A stretch of 64,000 bases of DNA from Raineyella antarctica (GTDB taxonomy: Bacteria > Actinomycetota > Actinomycetes > Propionibacteriales > Propionibacteriaceae): NCBI RefSeq assembly GCF_900092135.1, contig NZ_FMYF01000004.1, forward strand, positions 248,001-312,000, in the 5' to 3' direction. Shown in pieces: positions 34,449-42,633 of this stretch. Every line of letters starts with the position of its first letter. The first letter of the stretch is position 1. Both the position numbers and the translations under genes were made by a program. Under the pieces are notes generated by a model. That model did no database searches. It was given only the letters and a program-made list of their open reading frames with translations, and was not told where the DNA came from.

Positions 34449-36530
34449 CTACTCCCCCGCCAGCCGCTTCAGGGCCCCGACAGCAACGTCGGGGTCCATC
34501 GTCGTCCACATCGGCGGCAGGGACGCCCGCAGGAAGCCGCCGTAGCGTGCGGTCACGATCCGGGGATCCAGGATCGCCACCATGCCCTGGTCGGTGGTGC
34601 GCCTGATCAGGCGGCCCGCCCCCTGGGCCAGTAGCAGTGCCGCATGGGTGGCGGCGACCGACATGAAGCCGTTGCCGCCATGGCGCTGCACCTCCTGCTG
34701 GCGTGCCTGCATCAGCGGTTCGTCCGGCCGGGGGAAGGGGATCTTGTCGATGATCACCAACCGGCAGGTGTCCCCGGGGACGTCGACCCCCTGCCACAGC
34801 GAGAGCGTCCCGAACAGGCTCGTCTCCGGCTCGGCGACGAATCGCCGGGTCAGCTCGGCGAGGTGCGCGTCCCCCTGCAGCAGGATCTCCAGGGCCGGCA
34901 GCTCCTCGCGTACGTGCTCGGCCGCTGCCTGGGCCGCCCGCTGCGAGGCGAACAGACCGAGGGTGTGCCCGCCGGAGGCCCAGACCAGCTGGGCGATCTC
35001 CGCCAGGACCGCCGGGTCCGTCCCCTCGCGGCCCGGACGCGGCAGGTCCTTCGCCAGGTAGAGGATGCCCTGCTTGCCGTAGTTGAACGGCGACCCCACG
35101 TCCAGGGCCCGCCAGGGCATCGTTCCCGCCATGGCCCCCTCGAAGCCCTCCCCCATCACCTCATCGGCCGACGGCCCCTTGTCCGCGCCAGGCGCCTCGT
35201 CGGTGACCTCCTCGCCCGCCCGCAGGCCGAAGGACCCGGCGACCTTGGTGAAGCCACCGCCGACCTTGAGGGTGGCGGAGGTGAAGACCACTGTCCGCTG
35301 GGAAAGGATCGAGCCCCGCATCAGTCCGGCCACCGACAGTGGGGCGACGCGCAGCTCGCGCCCCGAGCGCTCCCGGTCGATCACCCACACCACGTCAGCC
35401 TCGGACGGGGACGCCATCCGCTCGGCGACCTCGAAGACCTCCTGCAGCGCGGCCTGTGCCTGGCGCCGCTCCCCGTCGGCCTCCTTGCTCTCCTTGCCCT
35501 TGCCGACCTGGGAGACACCGTCGCGAGCCAGGTCACGCACCTGGCCGAGGGCGGTGAGCAGGGCGGAGTCACCGGGCTCGACCCGTGCCAACGGGGCCGT
35601 TGCCAGCGCCGTCCCGACGGCTTCCCCCGCGTCCATCAGGTCGAGGGCGGTGTCGTCGTCCATCCAGGCCATCGCCCGCTTGGCGACCCGCTCCACCATC
35701 TGCGGGCTGAGCTCGGCGGAGGCGGCACCCGTGACCCGGGAGACCAGCTCATGGGCCTCGTCGATCACCACCGCGGAGTGCTCGGGCAGGACGGTGCCCT
35801 CCTGCATCGCATCGATGGCGAGCAGGGCATGGTTGGTCACGACCAGGTCCGCGGCGCGCCCCAGTTCGCGGGACTTCTCCACGAAGCACTCGCCGCCGAA
35901 CGGGCAACGCTGGGCCCCCAGGCACTCGCGCGACGAGATCGACACCTGCGACCAACCCCTGGCGGTGTGGGTCGGCGCGTCGTCGCGGTCCGCCAGCCCC
36001 TTCCGCTCGGCCTCCTCCTCGGCCCACTCGCGCAGCGCGAGGACCTCGGCCCCCAGCACCGACACCTCGTCGGCGCCGGAGTCGCGGATCTGGTCGACGA
36101 CGTCGGCCCCACCGAACAGGCCCTGTTGCTCCATCGGCCCGTTCTCCCGGACCCGCAGCAGGCAGGCGTAGTTGCTACGGCCCTTCAGCACGGCAGCGCG
36201 CACGCTGCGCCCGGCGACCTTCTCCATGGCGGCCAGGGCGTGCGGGATGTCGCTCTCGGCGAGCTGGGCCTGCAGCGCCAGGGTGGCCGTCGCAATCACC
36301 ACCCGGTCGTCGGGGTGGGCGGCCAGGTGGGTCAGGACGGGGGCCAGGTAGCCCAACGACTTGCCGGTACCGGTTCCGGCCTGCACCAGTAGGTGCTCGC
36401 GGCCGGCCAGCGCGGCGGCGACGGCCTGGGCCATCTGCTGCTGGCCAGGCCGTGGGCTGCCGCCGATCTCCCCGACCGCCGCCTCGAGGACGGCATCGAC
36501 GGTGACCGCGGGTTGCTTCTCGGATGGCAC
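34449..36530 (-). CDS. dinG: DinG/XPD-type ATP-dependent DNA helicase
   Basis: A 693-residue superfamily 2 helicase. Motif I AGTGTGKS near residue 52, iron-sulfur cluster cysteines (CLLRVREN then CLGAQRCPFGGECF), motif II DEAH near 255, SAT in motif III, and motif VI QGAGRLIRRTTDQG. DinG family members unwind 5' to 3' and handle R-loops or damaged forks. In E. coli dinG is SOS-induced; here no SOS box is seen at its start although lexA is the neighbour. GTG 36530 follows TAGGGT by 6 nt (leaderless type). Confidence 0.9.
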   Translation of the reverse strand: MPSEKQPAVTVDAVLEAAVGEIGGSPRPGQQQMAQAVAAALAGREHLLVQAGTGTGKSLGYLAPVLTHLAAHPDDRVVIATATLALQAQLAESDIPHALAAMEKVAGRSVRAAVLKGRSNYACLLRVRENGPMEQQGLFGGADVVDQIRDSGADEVSVLGAEVLALREWAEEEAERKGLADRDDAPTHTARGWSQVSISSRECLGAQRCPFGGECFVEKSRELGRAADLVVTNHALLAIDAMQEGTVLPEHSAVVIDEAHELVSRVTGAASAELSPQMVERVAKRAMAWMDDDTALDLMDAGEAVGTALATAPLARVEPGDSALLTALGQVRDLARDGVSQVGKGKESKEADGERRQAQAALQEVFEVAERMASPSEADVVWVIDRERSGRELRVAPLSVAGLMRGSILSQRTVVFTSATLKVGGGFTKVAGSFGLRAGEEVTDEAPGADKGPSADEVMGEGFEGAMAGTMPWRALDVGSPFNYGKQGILYLAKDLPRPGREGTDPAVLAEIAQLVWASGGHTLGLFASQRAAQAAAEHVREELPALEILLQGDAHLAELTRRFVAEPETSLFGTLSLWQGVDVPGDTCRLVIIDKIPFPRPDEPLMQARQQEVQRHGGNGFMSVAATHAALLLAQGAGRLIRRTTDQGMVAILDPRIVTARYGGFLRASLPPMWTTMDPDVAVGALKRLAGE

Positions 36531-36536
36531 CCGTCA

Positions 36537-36542
36537 ACCCTA
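36537..36542 (-). promoter_or_regulatory. -10 element of leaderless dinG
   Basis: TAGGGT on the minus strand, 6 nt before GTG 36530. Confidence 0.45.
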
Positions 36543-36604
36543 GACGCTCCCACCGACGCTTCCTGCCCGCGCCGCCATCGGGCCGCCGGCCCGATGACCG
36601 TGCC

Positions 36605-37723
36605 TCAGTTGCCCAGCAGCCGGGCGACACCAGCCAGCGGCAGGCCGTGGGCCTCGGCGACGCCACGATGGGTGACCCGGCCCGCATGCACGTTGAGCCC
36701 GCCGGCGAGCGCCGGGTCGTCCCGCATCGCCTGGCGCCAGCCCTTGTCGGCGAGCGCCAGAACGTACGGCAGGGTCGAGTTGGTCAACGCGTACGTGGAG
36801 GTGTGCGGGACGGCTCCGGGCATGTTCGCCACGCAGTAGAACAACGACCCGTGCACCCGGAAGGTCGGGTCACTGTGGGTGGTCGGCCGGGAGTCCTCGA
36901 AACAACCGCCCTGGTCCACCGCGATGTCGATCAGTACGGACCCGGGTCGCATCGTGGCGACCATCTCATTGGTGACCAGCTTCGGCGCCCGCGCCCCGGG
37001 GATCAGCACCGAGCCGATCACCAGGTCAGCGCGCGGGAGCAGGTCGGCGATCGTCAGCCGGGTCGAGAACAGGGTGTCGACATGGCCATCGGTCCGCCAG
37101 AACACGTGGCGCAACTTCTCCAGGTCGGTGTCCAGGACGGTCACGTCCGCACCCATGCCGAGCGCCACCCGGGCGGCGTTCTGGCCGGCCACTCCCCCGC
37201 CGATGATGACCACGTGCGCCGACGCGACACCGGCCACGCCGCCCATCAGGATGCCCCGGCCCCCGTGCGAGGCCTGCAGTTCGACAGCACCGATCTGGGG
37301 CGCCAGCGAGCCGGCGACCTCCGACATCGGATACAACAGCGGCAGCGTGCCATCGGGCAACTGCACGGTCTCGTACGCGATGGCAGTGGTGCCGGCGCCG
37401 ATCAGCGCCCGGGTGCACTCCGGGGACGCGGCCAGGTGGAGGTAGGTGAACAGCATCTGGCCCGAGCGCATCAGGGGCCACTCGGACGCCACCGGCTCCT
37501 TGACCTTCAGCACCAGGTCGGCCTCGGCCCAGATCTGGGCGCAGTCGTGCTCGATCCTCGCACCCTGCGCGGCGTAGTCCTTGTCGGGGATGGAACTGCC
37601 GGCTCCCGCACCGGCCTGGACCAGCACGTCATGGCCGCGCCGGACCAACTCGTGCACGCCACTGGGGGTCAGCGCCACGCGTTCCTCGTTGTTCTTCACC
37701 TCGGTGGGTACCCCGATGCGCAT
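36605..37723 (-). CDS. ald: alanine dehydrogenase
   Basis: A 372-residue NAD-dependent enzyme converting L-alanine and pyruvate plus ammonia into each other. Family parts: MRIGVPTEVKNNEERVAL, YAAQGARI, LVLKVKEPVASEW, FTYLHLA, and the Rossmann loop VVIIGGGVAGQNAARVALGMGADVTVLD near residue 175. Also VDQGGCFEDSRPTTHSDP. ATG 37723 has AAAGGA 8 nt upstream and gives the canonical N-terminus; the frame to 38224 overlaps the divergent gene. Length matches the family (about 370). Confidence 0.94.
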   Translation of the reverse strand: MRIGVPTEVKNNEERVALTPSGVHELVRRGHDVLVQAGAGAGSSIPDKDYAAQGARIEHDCAQIWAEADLVLKVKEPVASEWPLMRSGQMLFTYLHLAASPECTRALIGAGTTAIAYETVQLPDGTLPLLYPMSEVAGSLAPQIGAVELQASHGGRGILMGGVAGVASAHVVIIGGGVAGQNAARVALGMGADVTVLDTDLEKLRHVFWRTDGHVDTLFSTRLTIADLLPRADLVIGSVLIPGARAPKLVTNEMVATMRPGSVLIDIAVDQGGCFEDSRPTTHSDPTFRVHGSLFYCVANMPGAVPHTSTYALTNSTLPYVLALADKGWRQAMRDDPALAGGLNVHAGRVTHRGVAEAHGLPLAGVARLLGN

Positions 37724-37793
37724 GCCCGGTGTCCTTTCACGTACGGCGTCGTCAGGGGCCACGCTACCGCCCGGAGAGGTTCGACACCCCACG

Positions 37794-37799
37794 TACGCT
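37794..37799 (+). promoter_or_regulatory. -10 element of leaderless PAP2 gene
   Basis: TACGCT, 6 nt before GTG 37806. Confidence 0.45.
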
Positions 37800-37805
37800 G
37801 GTCCC

Positions 37806-38651
37806 GTGGCTCCCGACTCCTCCCCTGCACCGACGACCGCGCTCTGGAGGCCCCTCGTCCGGACCCTGCTCGCCGTCGTGCTGGCCTGGGGCGCCGCGGC
37901 CGTGGTCGGCTGGGTCGCCCTGGGAACGGTTCCCGGCCAGTACCTGGACGAACGGGCGCTGCGCGGCGGCCAGGCCCTCACCTTCCTCGGCCCCCGGACC
38001 CGGCAGGTGCTGGACACGCTGCCGGCGGTCGGCGCCGCTGTGGGCGGCCTGGCCCTGGTGGTGATGTCGGTACGGGCGCGGTCGCTCCGCGCCGCCGTCG
38101 TGGGACTGGGCGTGGCCCTCGGTGCCACGGTCTCGGTCCAGGTCCTCAAGCGGCTGGTGATCGACAAGCCCGACCTCAACGTGCAGGCGGCAGCACTGAA
38201 CTCGTTCCCCTCCGGGCACACCACGATGGCCGCGGTGGCCGGGATGGTGCTGGTGCTGGCGATCCCGGCCGGTGCCCGCGCCCGGGTGGGGCTGCTGGCT
38301 GCCCTCTACACGGCCCTGGCCGGCGCCTCGACCGTGGTGAACGGCTGGCACCGGCCCTCCGACGTGGTCGCCGCGGTGTTCATCACCGCAGGATGGGCCA
38401 TGATCGGTAGCCTGGTGCTGCACACCACCACCGGGCCCGAACAGCCGCGGGCGAGCGGGACGGGTGAAACGTCAGCCGTAGCGCTGGGGCTGGTGGCCGG
38501 AGGCGCCTGCGTCCTGCTGGCCGGTGCTGCTGCGGTCCCGACCTTGGCCGGGGTCGGCCTGGCCTGGGGACTGGTCTCGGGGATGGCGACGGTCCTGGGC
38601 GCCTGCCTGCTGTCGTACGCAACGCTGGCAGCCCTGGCCCGACACCGCTGA
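37806..38651 (+). CDS. PAP2-family membrane phosphatase
   Basis: A 281-residue membrane protein with about seven hydrophobic segments. The type 2 phosphatidic acid phosphatase signature is split as usual: K115-x5-KP (normally RP), PSGHTT at 135-140, and STVVNGWHRPSD with His182 and Asp186. It should remove phosphate from lipid phosphates at the outer face, such as phosphatidate or undecaprenyl diphosphate; the substrate is unknown. GTG 37806 was chosen from the TACGCT hexamer 6 nt upstream. It converges on hflX with 8 nt between stops and no terminator between. Confidence 0.85.
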   Translation: MAPDSSPAPTTALWRPLVRTLLAVVLAWGAAAVVGWVALGTVPGQYLDERALRGGQALTFLGPRTRQVLDTLPAVGAAVGGLALVVMSVRARSLRAAVVGLGVALGATVSVQVLKRLVIDKPDLNVQAAALNSFPSGHTTMAAVAGMVLVLAIPAGARARVGLLAALYTALAGASTVVNGWHRPSDVVAAVFITAGWAMIGSLVLHTTTGPEQPRASGTGETSAVALGLVAGGACVLLAGAAAVPTLAGVGLAWGLVSGMATVLGACLLSYATLAALARHR

Positions 38652-38659
38652 GCCCCGGC

Positions 38660-40144
38660 TCAGTCCTCCAGGTAGGGGGCGAACTCCCCCGCCAGCCCGG
38701 GGTGGACCCGCGCGACGACACGGGTGCCGTCGGGGGTGTGCTCCTGGGTGACGAACTCCCCGTGCTGGTGGACCTTGTCCAGCAGGTCCCCACGGGAGTA
38801 GGGCACCAGGGCGCGGACCTCGACCTCGGGGTGCGGCAGGGCCGCCTCGATGGCGGCCTGTACCTCGGCCACCCCGGCCCCGCTGCGGGCGGAGCAGAAC
38901 ATCGCCGAAGGGAAGGCCGAGGCCAGCTCCAGCCGGGTGGTCGCATCGACCAGGTCCATCTTGTTGAACACCAGCAGCTCGGGCAGGTCGGTCGCCTCGA
39001 TCTCGCCGAGCACCTGGCGGACCGCCTCGACCTGGCCGGCCGGGTCGGGGTCCGCCCCGTCGACCACGTGGACCAGCAGGTCGGCCTGGGCCGATTCCTC
39101 CAGGGTCGAGCGGAACGACTCGATCAGGTCGGTGGGCAGGTGGCGCACGAAGCCGACCGTGTCGGTCAACGTGTACACCCGGCCGTCGGGCGCCTCGGCC
39201 CGGCGCGTGGTCGGGTCCAGGGTGGCGAACAGGGCGTCCTCGACCAGCACCCCCGCCCCGGTGAGCCGGTTCAGCAGGGACGACTTGCCCGCGTTCGTGT
39301 AGCCGACGATGGCGACCGAGGGGATCCGGTTGCGGTGGCGCTCGGCCCGCTTGGTCTCCCGGGTGGTGTCCATCTCGCGCAGCCTGCGCTTCAACAGGGC
39401 GATCCGGGTGTTGATCCGGCGTCGGTCCGTCTCGATCTTGGTCTCACCGGGTCCACGCCCACCGATACCGGCACCGCCGGCGGCCTGGCCGCCGGCCTGG
39501 CGGGACAGGTTGCCGCCCCAGCCGCGCAGGCGCTGCTTGCGGTACTGCAACTGGGCCAGCTCGACCTGGGCCTTGCCCTCGGCGCTCTTGGCGTGCTGGG
39601 CGAAGATGTCGAGGATCAGGATCGTACGGTCGACGACCTTGACCTTGATCTGGTCCTCCAGGTTGCGCAGCTGCGAGGAGGACAGCTCGCCGTCGCAGAT
39701 GACGGTGTCGGCCCCGGTGCGCTGGACGACCTCGCGGACCTCCGTCACCTTGCCCCGGCCGATATAGGTCGCGGGATCGGGGTGCTGGCGACGCTGGATC
39801 AGGCCGTCAAGCACCTCCGAACCGGCGGTCTCGGCCAGCAGCTTCAGCTCGGCCATCGCGTTCTCGGCGTCCTGTTGGGTGCCGGTGGTCCAGACACTGA
39901 CCAGGACGACCCGCTCCAGCCGCAGCTGGCGGTACTCGACCTCGGTGATGTCCTGCAGGTCGGTACGGATCTCCGGGACCCGACGCAGTGAGAGCCGCTC
40001 GGCGAGCTCCAACTGGTCCCCGTCGTACGCCTCCGGGTCGTCCCCCTCGATCGGGATGAAGTCATCGCCGAACAGCGTGGGTCCCTCGTCGGACTCGTCG
40101 AGGTCATCCGACCACTCGGTCTCGTCGGTCTCCTCGGCCGGCAA
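38660..40144 (-). CDS. hflX: ribosome-associated GTPase HflX
   Basis: A 494-residue HflX from TTG 40144. N-terminal HflX domain (EVEYRQLRLERVVLVSVWTTG, DPATYIGRGKV, DTVICDGELSSSQLRNLE), coiled coil, then the G domain with VGYTNAGKSSLLN, DTVGF and NKMD. It splits stalled ribosomes after heat or antibiotic stress. TTG 40144 has no ribosome site and lies within a long acidic N-terminal region. The same frame is coding-like up to 40270, where an ATC codon follows GAGGAG by 7 nt; that may be the real start, adding 42 residues. I keep the conservative start. Confidence 0.9.
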   Translation of the reverse strand: MPAEETDETEWSDDLDESDEGPTLFGDDFIPIEGDDPEAYDGDQLELAERLSLRRVPEIRTDLQDITEVEYRQLRLERVVLVSVWTTGTQQDAENAMAELKLLAETAGSEVLDGLIQRRQHPDPATYIGRGKVTEVREVVQRTGADTVICDGELSSSQLRNLEDQIKVKVVDRTILILDIFAQHAKSAEGKAQVELAQLQYRKQRLRGWGGNLSRQAGGQAAGGAGIGGRGPGETKIETDRRRINTRIALLKRRLREMDTTRETKRAERHRNRIPSVAIVGYTNAGKSSLLNRLTGAGVLVEDALFATLDPTTRRAEAPDGRVYTLTDTVGFVRHLPTDLIESFRSTLEESAQADLLVHVVDGADPDPAGQVEAVRQVLGEIEATDLPELLVFNKMDLVDATTRLELASAFPSAMFCSARSGAGVAEVQAAIEAALPHPEVEVRALVPYSRGDLLDKVHQHGEFVTQEHTPDGTRVVARVHPGLAGEFAPYLED

Positions 40145-40300
40145 CCGGTCGCCATCGCCGTCGAGCTCGTGCAGCCGTCGGTCACGGATGGAAGCGGCCC
40201 GGTCGCGGGTCGGCCAGAAGTCGCCGTCGTCGGCATCGGCGGGACCGGACTGGGCAGGGGTGGTGACGATGGTTGTTCTCCTCGGTGTGGTGATCCCCCC

Positions 40301-40306
40301 AGTGTA
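40301..40306 (-). promoter_or_regulatory. -10 element for hflX
   Basis: TACACT on the minus strand. The mRNA would start near 40294 and reach GAGGAG (40278-40283) and then the in-frame ATC at 40270. The -35 region is not recognisable. Confidence 0.4.
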
Positions 40307-40354
40307 GGAGGTGCCGCCGCGCCGCGCCGGACGGCGGTCGCCGGGCCGCCACGG

Positions 40355-41245
40355 TCAGGAGAGGTCGGGGATCACGATCGTGCCGTTGTACACCAGCTGG
40401 GCGGGGCCCGTCAGGGTGGCCAGCACCGGGGCCTGCGGGGTCGCCCGGCTGAGTCCGACCTCGACCGTCCCCCCGGGGACGTCGACGCGGACCATGTGCT
40501 CCTGCGGGCCGACCTGCACCCCCAGGCGGGAGAGCGTCGCGGCAGCGACGGCGACCGTGCCGGTGCCGCACGATTCGGTCTCCCCCACCCCGCGCTCGTG
40601 GACGCGCATGCCGACGTGGCCGGCATCGTGGACCCGGACGAACTCCGCGTTCACCCCGTCGGGGAACTCACCGATCGGCCAGACCGGCTGGTGGGTCAGG
40701 TCGAGGGTCCCGATGTCGTCGGTGAACGAGACCGCGTGCGGGTTGCCGACGTCGACCGGCTGGGCCTGCCAGGTCCGGCTCCACGGCGTCCCCTCGGCGA
40801 CGGTGATCGGGACCGTGGGTGCCAGGCGTCCGGGCTCGACCCGGACCGGTCCCATCTCGACCCGCACCCGGTCGTCGGGCAGCAACTCGGCCCGGCGCAG
40901 GCCCGCACGCGTGCCGATGCTCATGCTGCGCTCGTTGACCAGCCCGCACTCGTAGAGGTAGCGGACGAACACGCGCACCCCGTTGCCGCACATCTCCGCC
41001 ACCGAGCCGTCCGCATTGCGGTAGTCCATGAACCAGATCGCCGGGTCGCCATCCCAGCCCAGGATGTGCTTGGCACGTACGGCGCGGAGCATACCGTCGG
41101 CCCCGATGCCGCCGCGACGGTCGCACAGGAAGCGCACCTCCACCGGATCGAGGTCCAGCAGGCCACTGTGGTCGGTGTACACGACGAAGTCGTTCCGGGT
41201 GCCGTGGCCCTTGGCGAAGGTGATGTCGCGCATGGGGACCATCAT
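40355..41245 (-). CDS. dapF: diaminopimelate epimerase
   Basis: A 296-residue epimerase converting LL- to meso-diaminopimelate for lysine and peptidoglycan. The two catalytic cysteines are Cys86 in EMCGNGVRVF and Cys226 in ESCGTGTVA. Also KGHGTRNDFVVY near residue 12 and GNPHAVSF near 167. ATG 41245 overlaps the miaA stop as ATGA, so the genes are coupled; a second in-frame ATG at 41233 (MRDITFAKGHG) would also give a normal N-terminus. Gene order miaB-miaA-dapF-hflX is typical of actinobacteria. Confidence 0.94.
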   Translation of the reverse strand: MMVPMRDITFAKGHGTRNDFVVYTDHSGLLDLDPVEVRFLCDRRGGIGADGMLRAVRAKHILGWDGDPAIWFMDYRNADGSVAEMCGNGVRVFVRYLYECGLVNERSMSIGTRAGLRRAELLPDDRVRVEMGPVRVEPGRLAPTVPITVAEGTPWSRTWQAQPVDVGNPHAVSFTDDIGTLDLTHQPVWPIGEFPDGVNAEFVRVHDAGHVGMRVHERGVGETESCGTGTVAVAAATLSRLGVQVGPQEHMVRVDVPGGTVEVGLSRATPQAPVLATLTGPAQLVYNGTIVIPDLS

Positions 41246-42201
41246 TCCACGGTGGACAATCCGAAGCGCCGCAGCGGTCCGTCCAGGAGCTCGGCCGCGA
41301 GGGCCTCCGGGGGACGGGTGGCATCGACCCAGAGGATGCGATCATCCCGGCGGAACCAGCCGAGCTGCTTGCGGGCGAACCGCCGGGTACGGGTGATGGT
41401 GCCCTCCTTGGCGGTGGCCTCGTCGATGGTGCCGTCGAGCAGGTCGAGCACCTGGCGGTAGCCGATCGCCCGCGAGGCCGTACGTCCCTGCCGCAGACCC
41501 TCCCCCTCCAGCCGGCGCACCTCGGCCACGAAGCCGTCGGCCCACATCTTCTCCACCCGCCGGGCGATCCGTTCGTCGAGGACGTCCCGCTCCAGGGACA
41601 TGCCGATCTCGACCACGTCCTCGAGCGCATAGCTGTGCGCCGGGAGGGTCGAGGAGTAGTGCCCGGTCAGCTCGATCATCTCGAGCGCCCGGACGATGCG
41701 CCGGGCGTTGTTCGGTTCCACCCTGGCCGCTCCCTGAGGATCGGCGGCCCGGAGCCTCTCGTACATCGCCTCGGAGCCGACCTGCTCCAGCTCGGCCTCG
41801 AGCCGGGCGCGGACCGCCGGGTCGGTGCCGGGGAAGTCGAAGTCGTCCAGGATCGCCCGGATGTAGAGCGAGGAGCCGCCGACCAGTACGGGAACCACCC
41901 CGCGGGCACGGCAGTCGGCGATCGCCTCCCGGGCCAGCCGCTGGAAGTCGGCGACGGTGGCGGTGCGGGTGAGGTCCCAGATGTCGACCAGGTGGTGCGG
42001 GACGGCCGCCAGCTCGTCCGGGGAAGGCTTGGCGGTCCCGATGTCCATCCCGCGGTAGACCAGCATCGAGTCCGCGTTGACGATCTCCGCCGGATGCCCG
42101 GTCCGCCCCATCAGCCGGGCCAGCGCGATCGCCAGGGCGGTCTTGCCCGAGGCGGTCGGGCCGATCACGGCGATCACAGGCAGGGAGGAGGCTCTGGGCA
42201 T
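41242..42201 (-). CDS. miaA: tRNA dimethylallyltransferase
   Basis: A 319-residue enzyme adding the dimethylallyl group to A37 of tRNAs reading UNN codons; MiaB then adds methylthio. P-loop GPTASGKT near residue 15, DSMLVYRGMDIGTAKP near 42, GGSSLYIRAILDDFDFPGTD near 107, GWFRRDDRI near the end. ATG 42201 gives the standard start (MPRASSLPVIAVIGPTASGKT); the frame to 42273 is not conserved. It overlaps dapF by 4 nt. Confidence 0.94.
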   Translation of the reverse strand: MPRASSLPVIAVIGPTASGKTALAIALARLMGRTGHPAEIVNADSMLVYRGMDIGTAKPSPDELAAVPHHLVDIWDLTRTATVADFQRLAREAIADCRARGVVPVLVGGSSLYIRAILDDFDFPGTDPAVRARLEAELEQVGSEAMYERLRAADPQGAARVEPNNARRIVRALEMIELTGHYSSTLPAHSYALEDVVEIGMSLERDVLDERIARRVEKMWADGFVAEVRRLEGEGLRQGRTASRAIGYRQVLDLLDGTIDEATAKEGTITRTRRFARKQLGWFRRDDRILWVDATRPPEALAAELLDGPLRRFGLSTVE

Positions 42202-42310
42202 TCCCACAGTCTGCCCCAGGGCCGGTAACCGTCCGACTGCGGCCGGTGGTGTAAGGATGGGGTCAGGCGGCAACAGCTGTCGCCGATGTCACACGCGAGG
42301 GAGTCACTCC

Positions 42311-42559
42311 ATGAGCTTGTTCGACCAGGCCCGCAATGCGGCCGAGGACTACGCCAAGAACAACCCTGACCAGGTCAACGAGGCCATCCAGCGCGTCGGC
42401 GAGGAGGTCGACCAGCGTACCGGCGGTCGGTTCACCGACCAGATCGACCAGGCCGAGCAGGCCGTGGCCCAGCAGATGGGCGCCGAGCAGGCCGATCAGC
42501 CCGCCGCGCAGGACCAGCCCGCGCAGCAGGACCAGACCGAGGGCGACCAGCAGGCCTGA
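42311..42559 (+). CDS. MT0933/Rv0909-like antitoxin-family small protein
   Basis: An 82-residue acidic, Gln-rich protein. FDQARNAAEDYAKNNPDQVNEAIQRVGEEVDQRTGGRFTDQIDQAEQ matches the short helical family annotated as Rv0909-like antitoxin (DQV...VDxxTGGKYxDQI). The family is named from one toxin pair, but most members, like this one, stand alone with no toxin gene beside them, so an antitoxin role here is doubtful. GGGAG lies 7 nt before ATG 42311. It is divergent from miaA and ends at a hairpin before miaB. Confidence 0.72.
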   Translation: MSLFDQARNAAEDYAKNNPDQVNEAIQRVGEEVDQRTGGRFTDQIDQAEQAVAQQMGAEQADQPAAQDQPAQQDQTEGDQQA

Positions 42560-42577
42560 GCATCCTCAGGGTCCAGC

Positions 42578-42604
42578 GGCGGGTCACCTACGGGGTGGCC
42601 CGCC
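42578..42604. terminator. bidirectional terminator between antitoxin-like gene and miaB
   Basis: An 11-bp stem (42578-42588 with 42594-42604, one G-U pair) and a 5-nt loop in the convergent gap. Confidence 0.6.
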
Positions 42605-42633
42605 GTTCGGCGTTCCTCGCCCGCAGGGCGGTC

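Noticed and set aside
36531-36604. SOS box at dinG
   Set aside because: No TCGAAC-N4-GTTCGA-like site was found in the gap upstream of dinG despite lexA being adjacent.
42311-42559. A toxin-antitoxin system
   Set aside because: The antitoxin-family protein has no toxin-like gene beside it; flanks are miaA and miaB.
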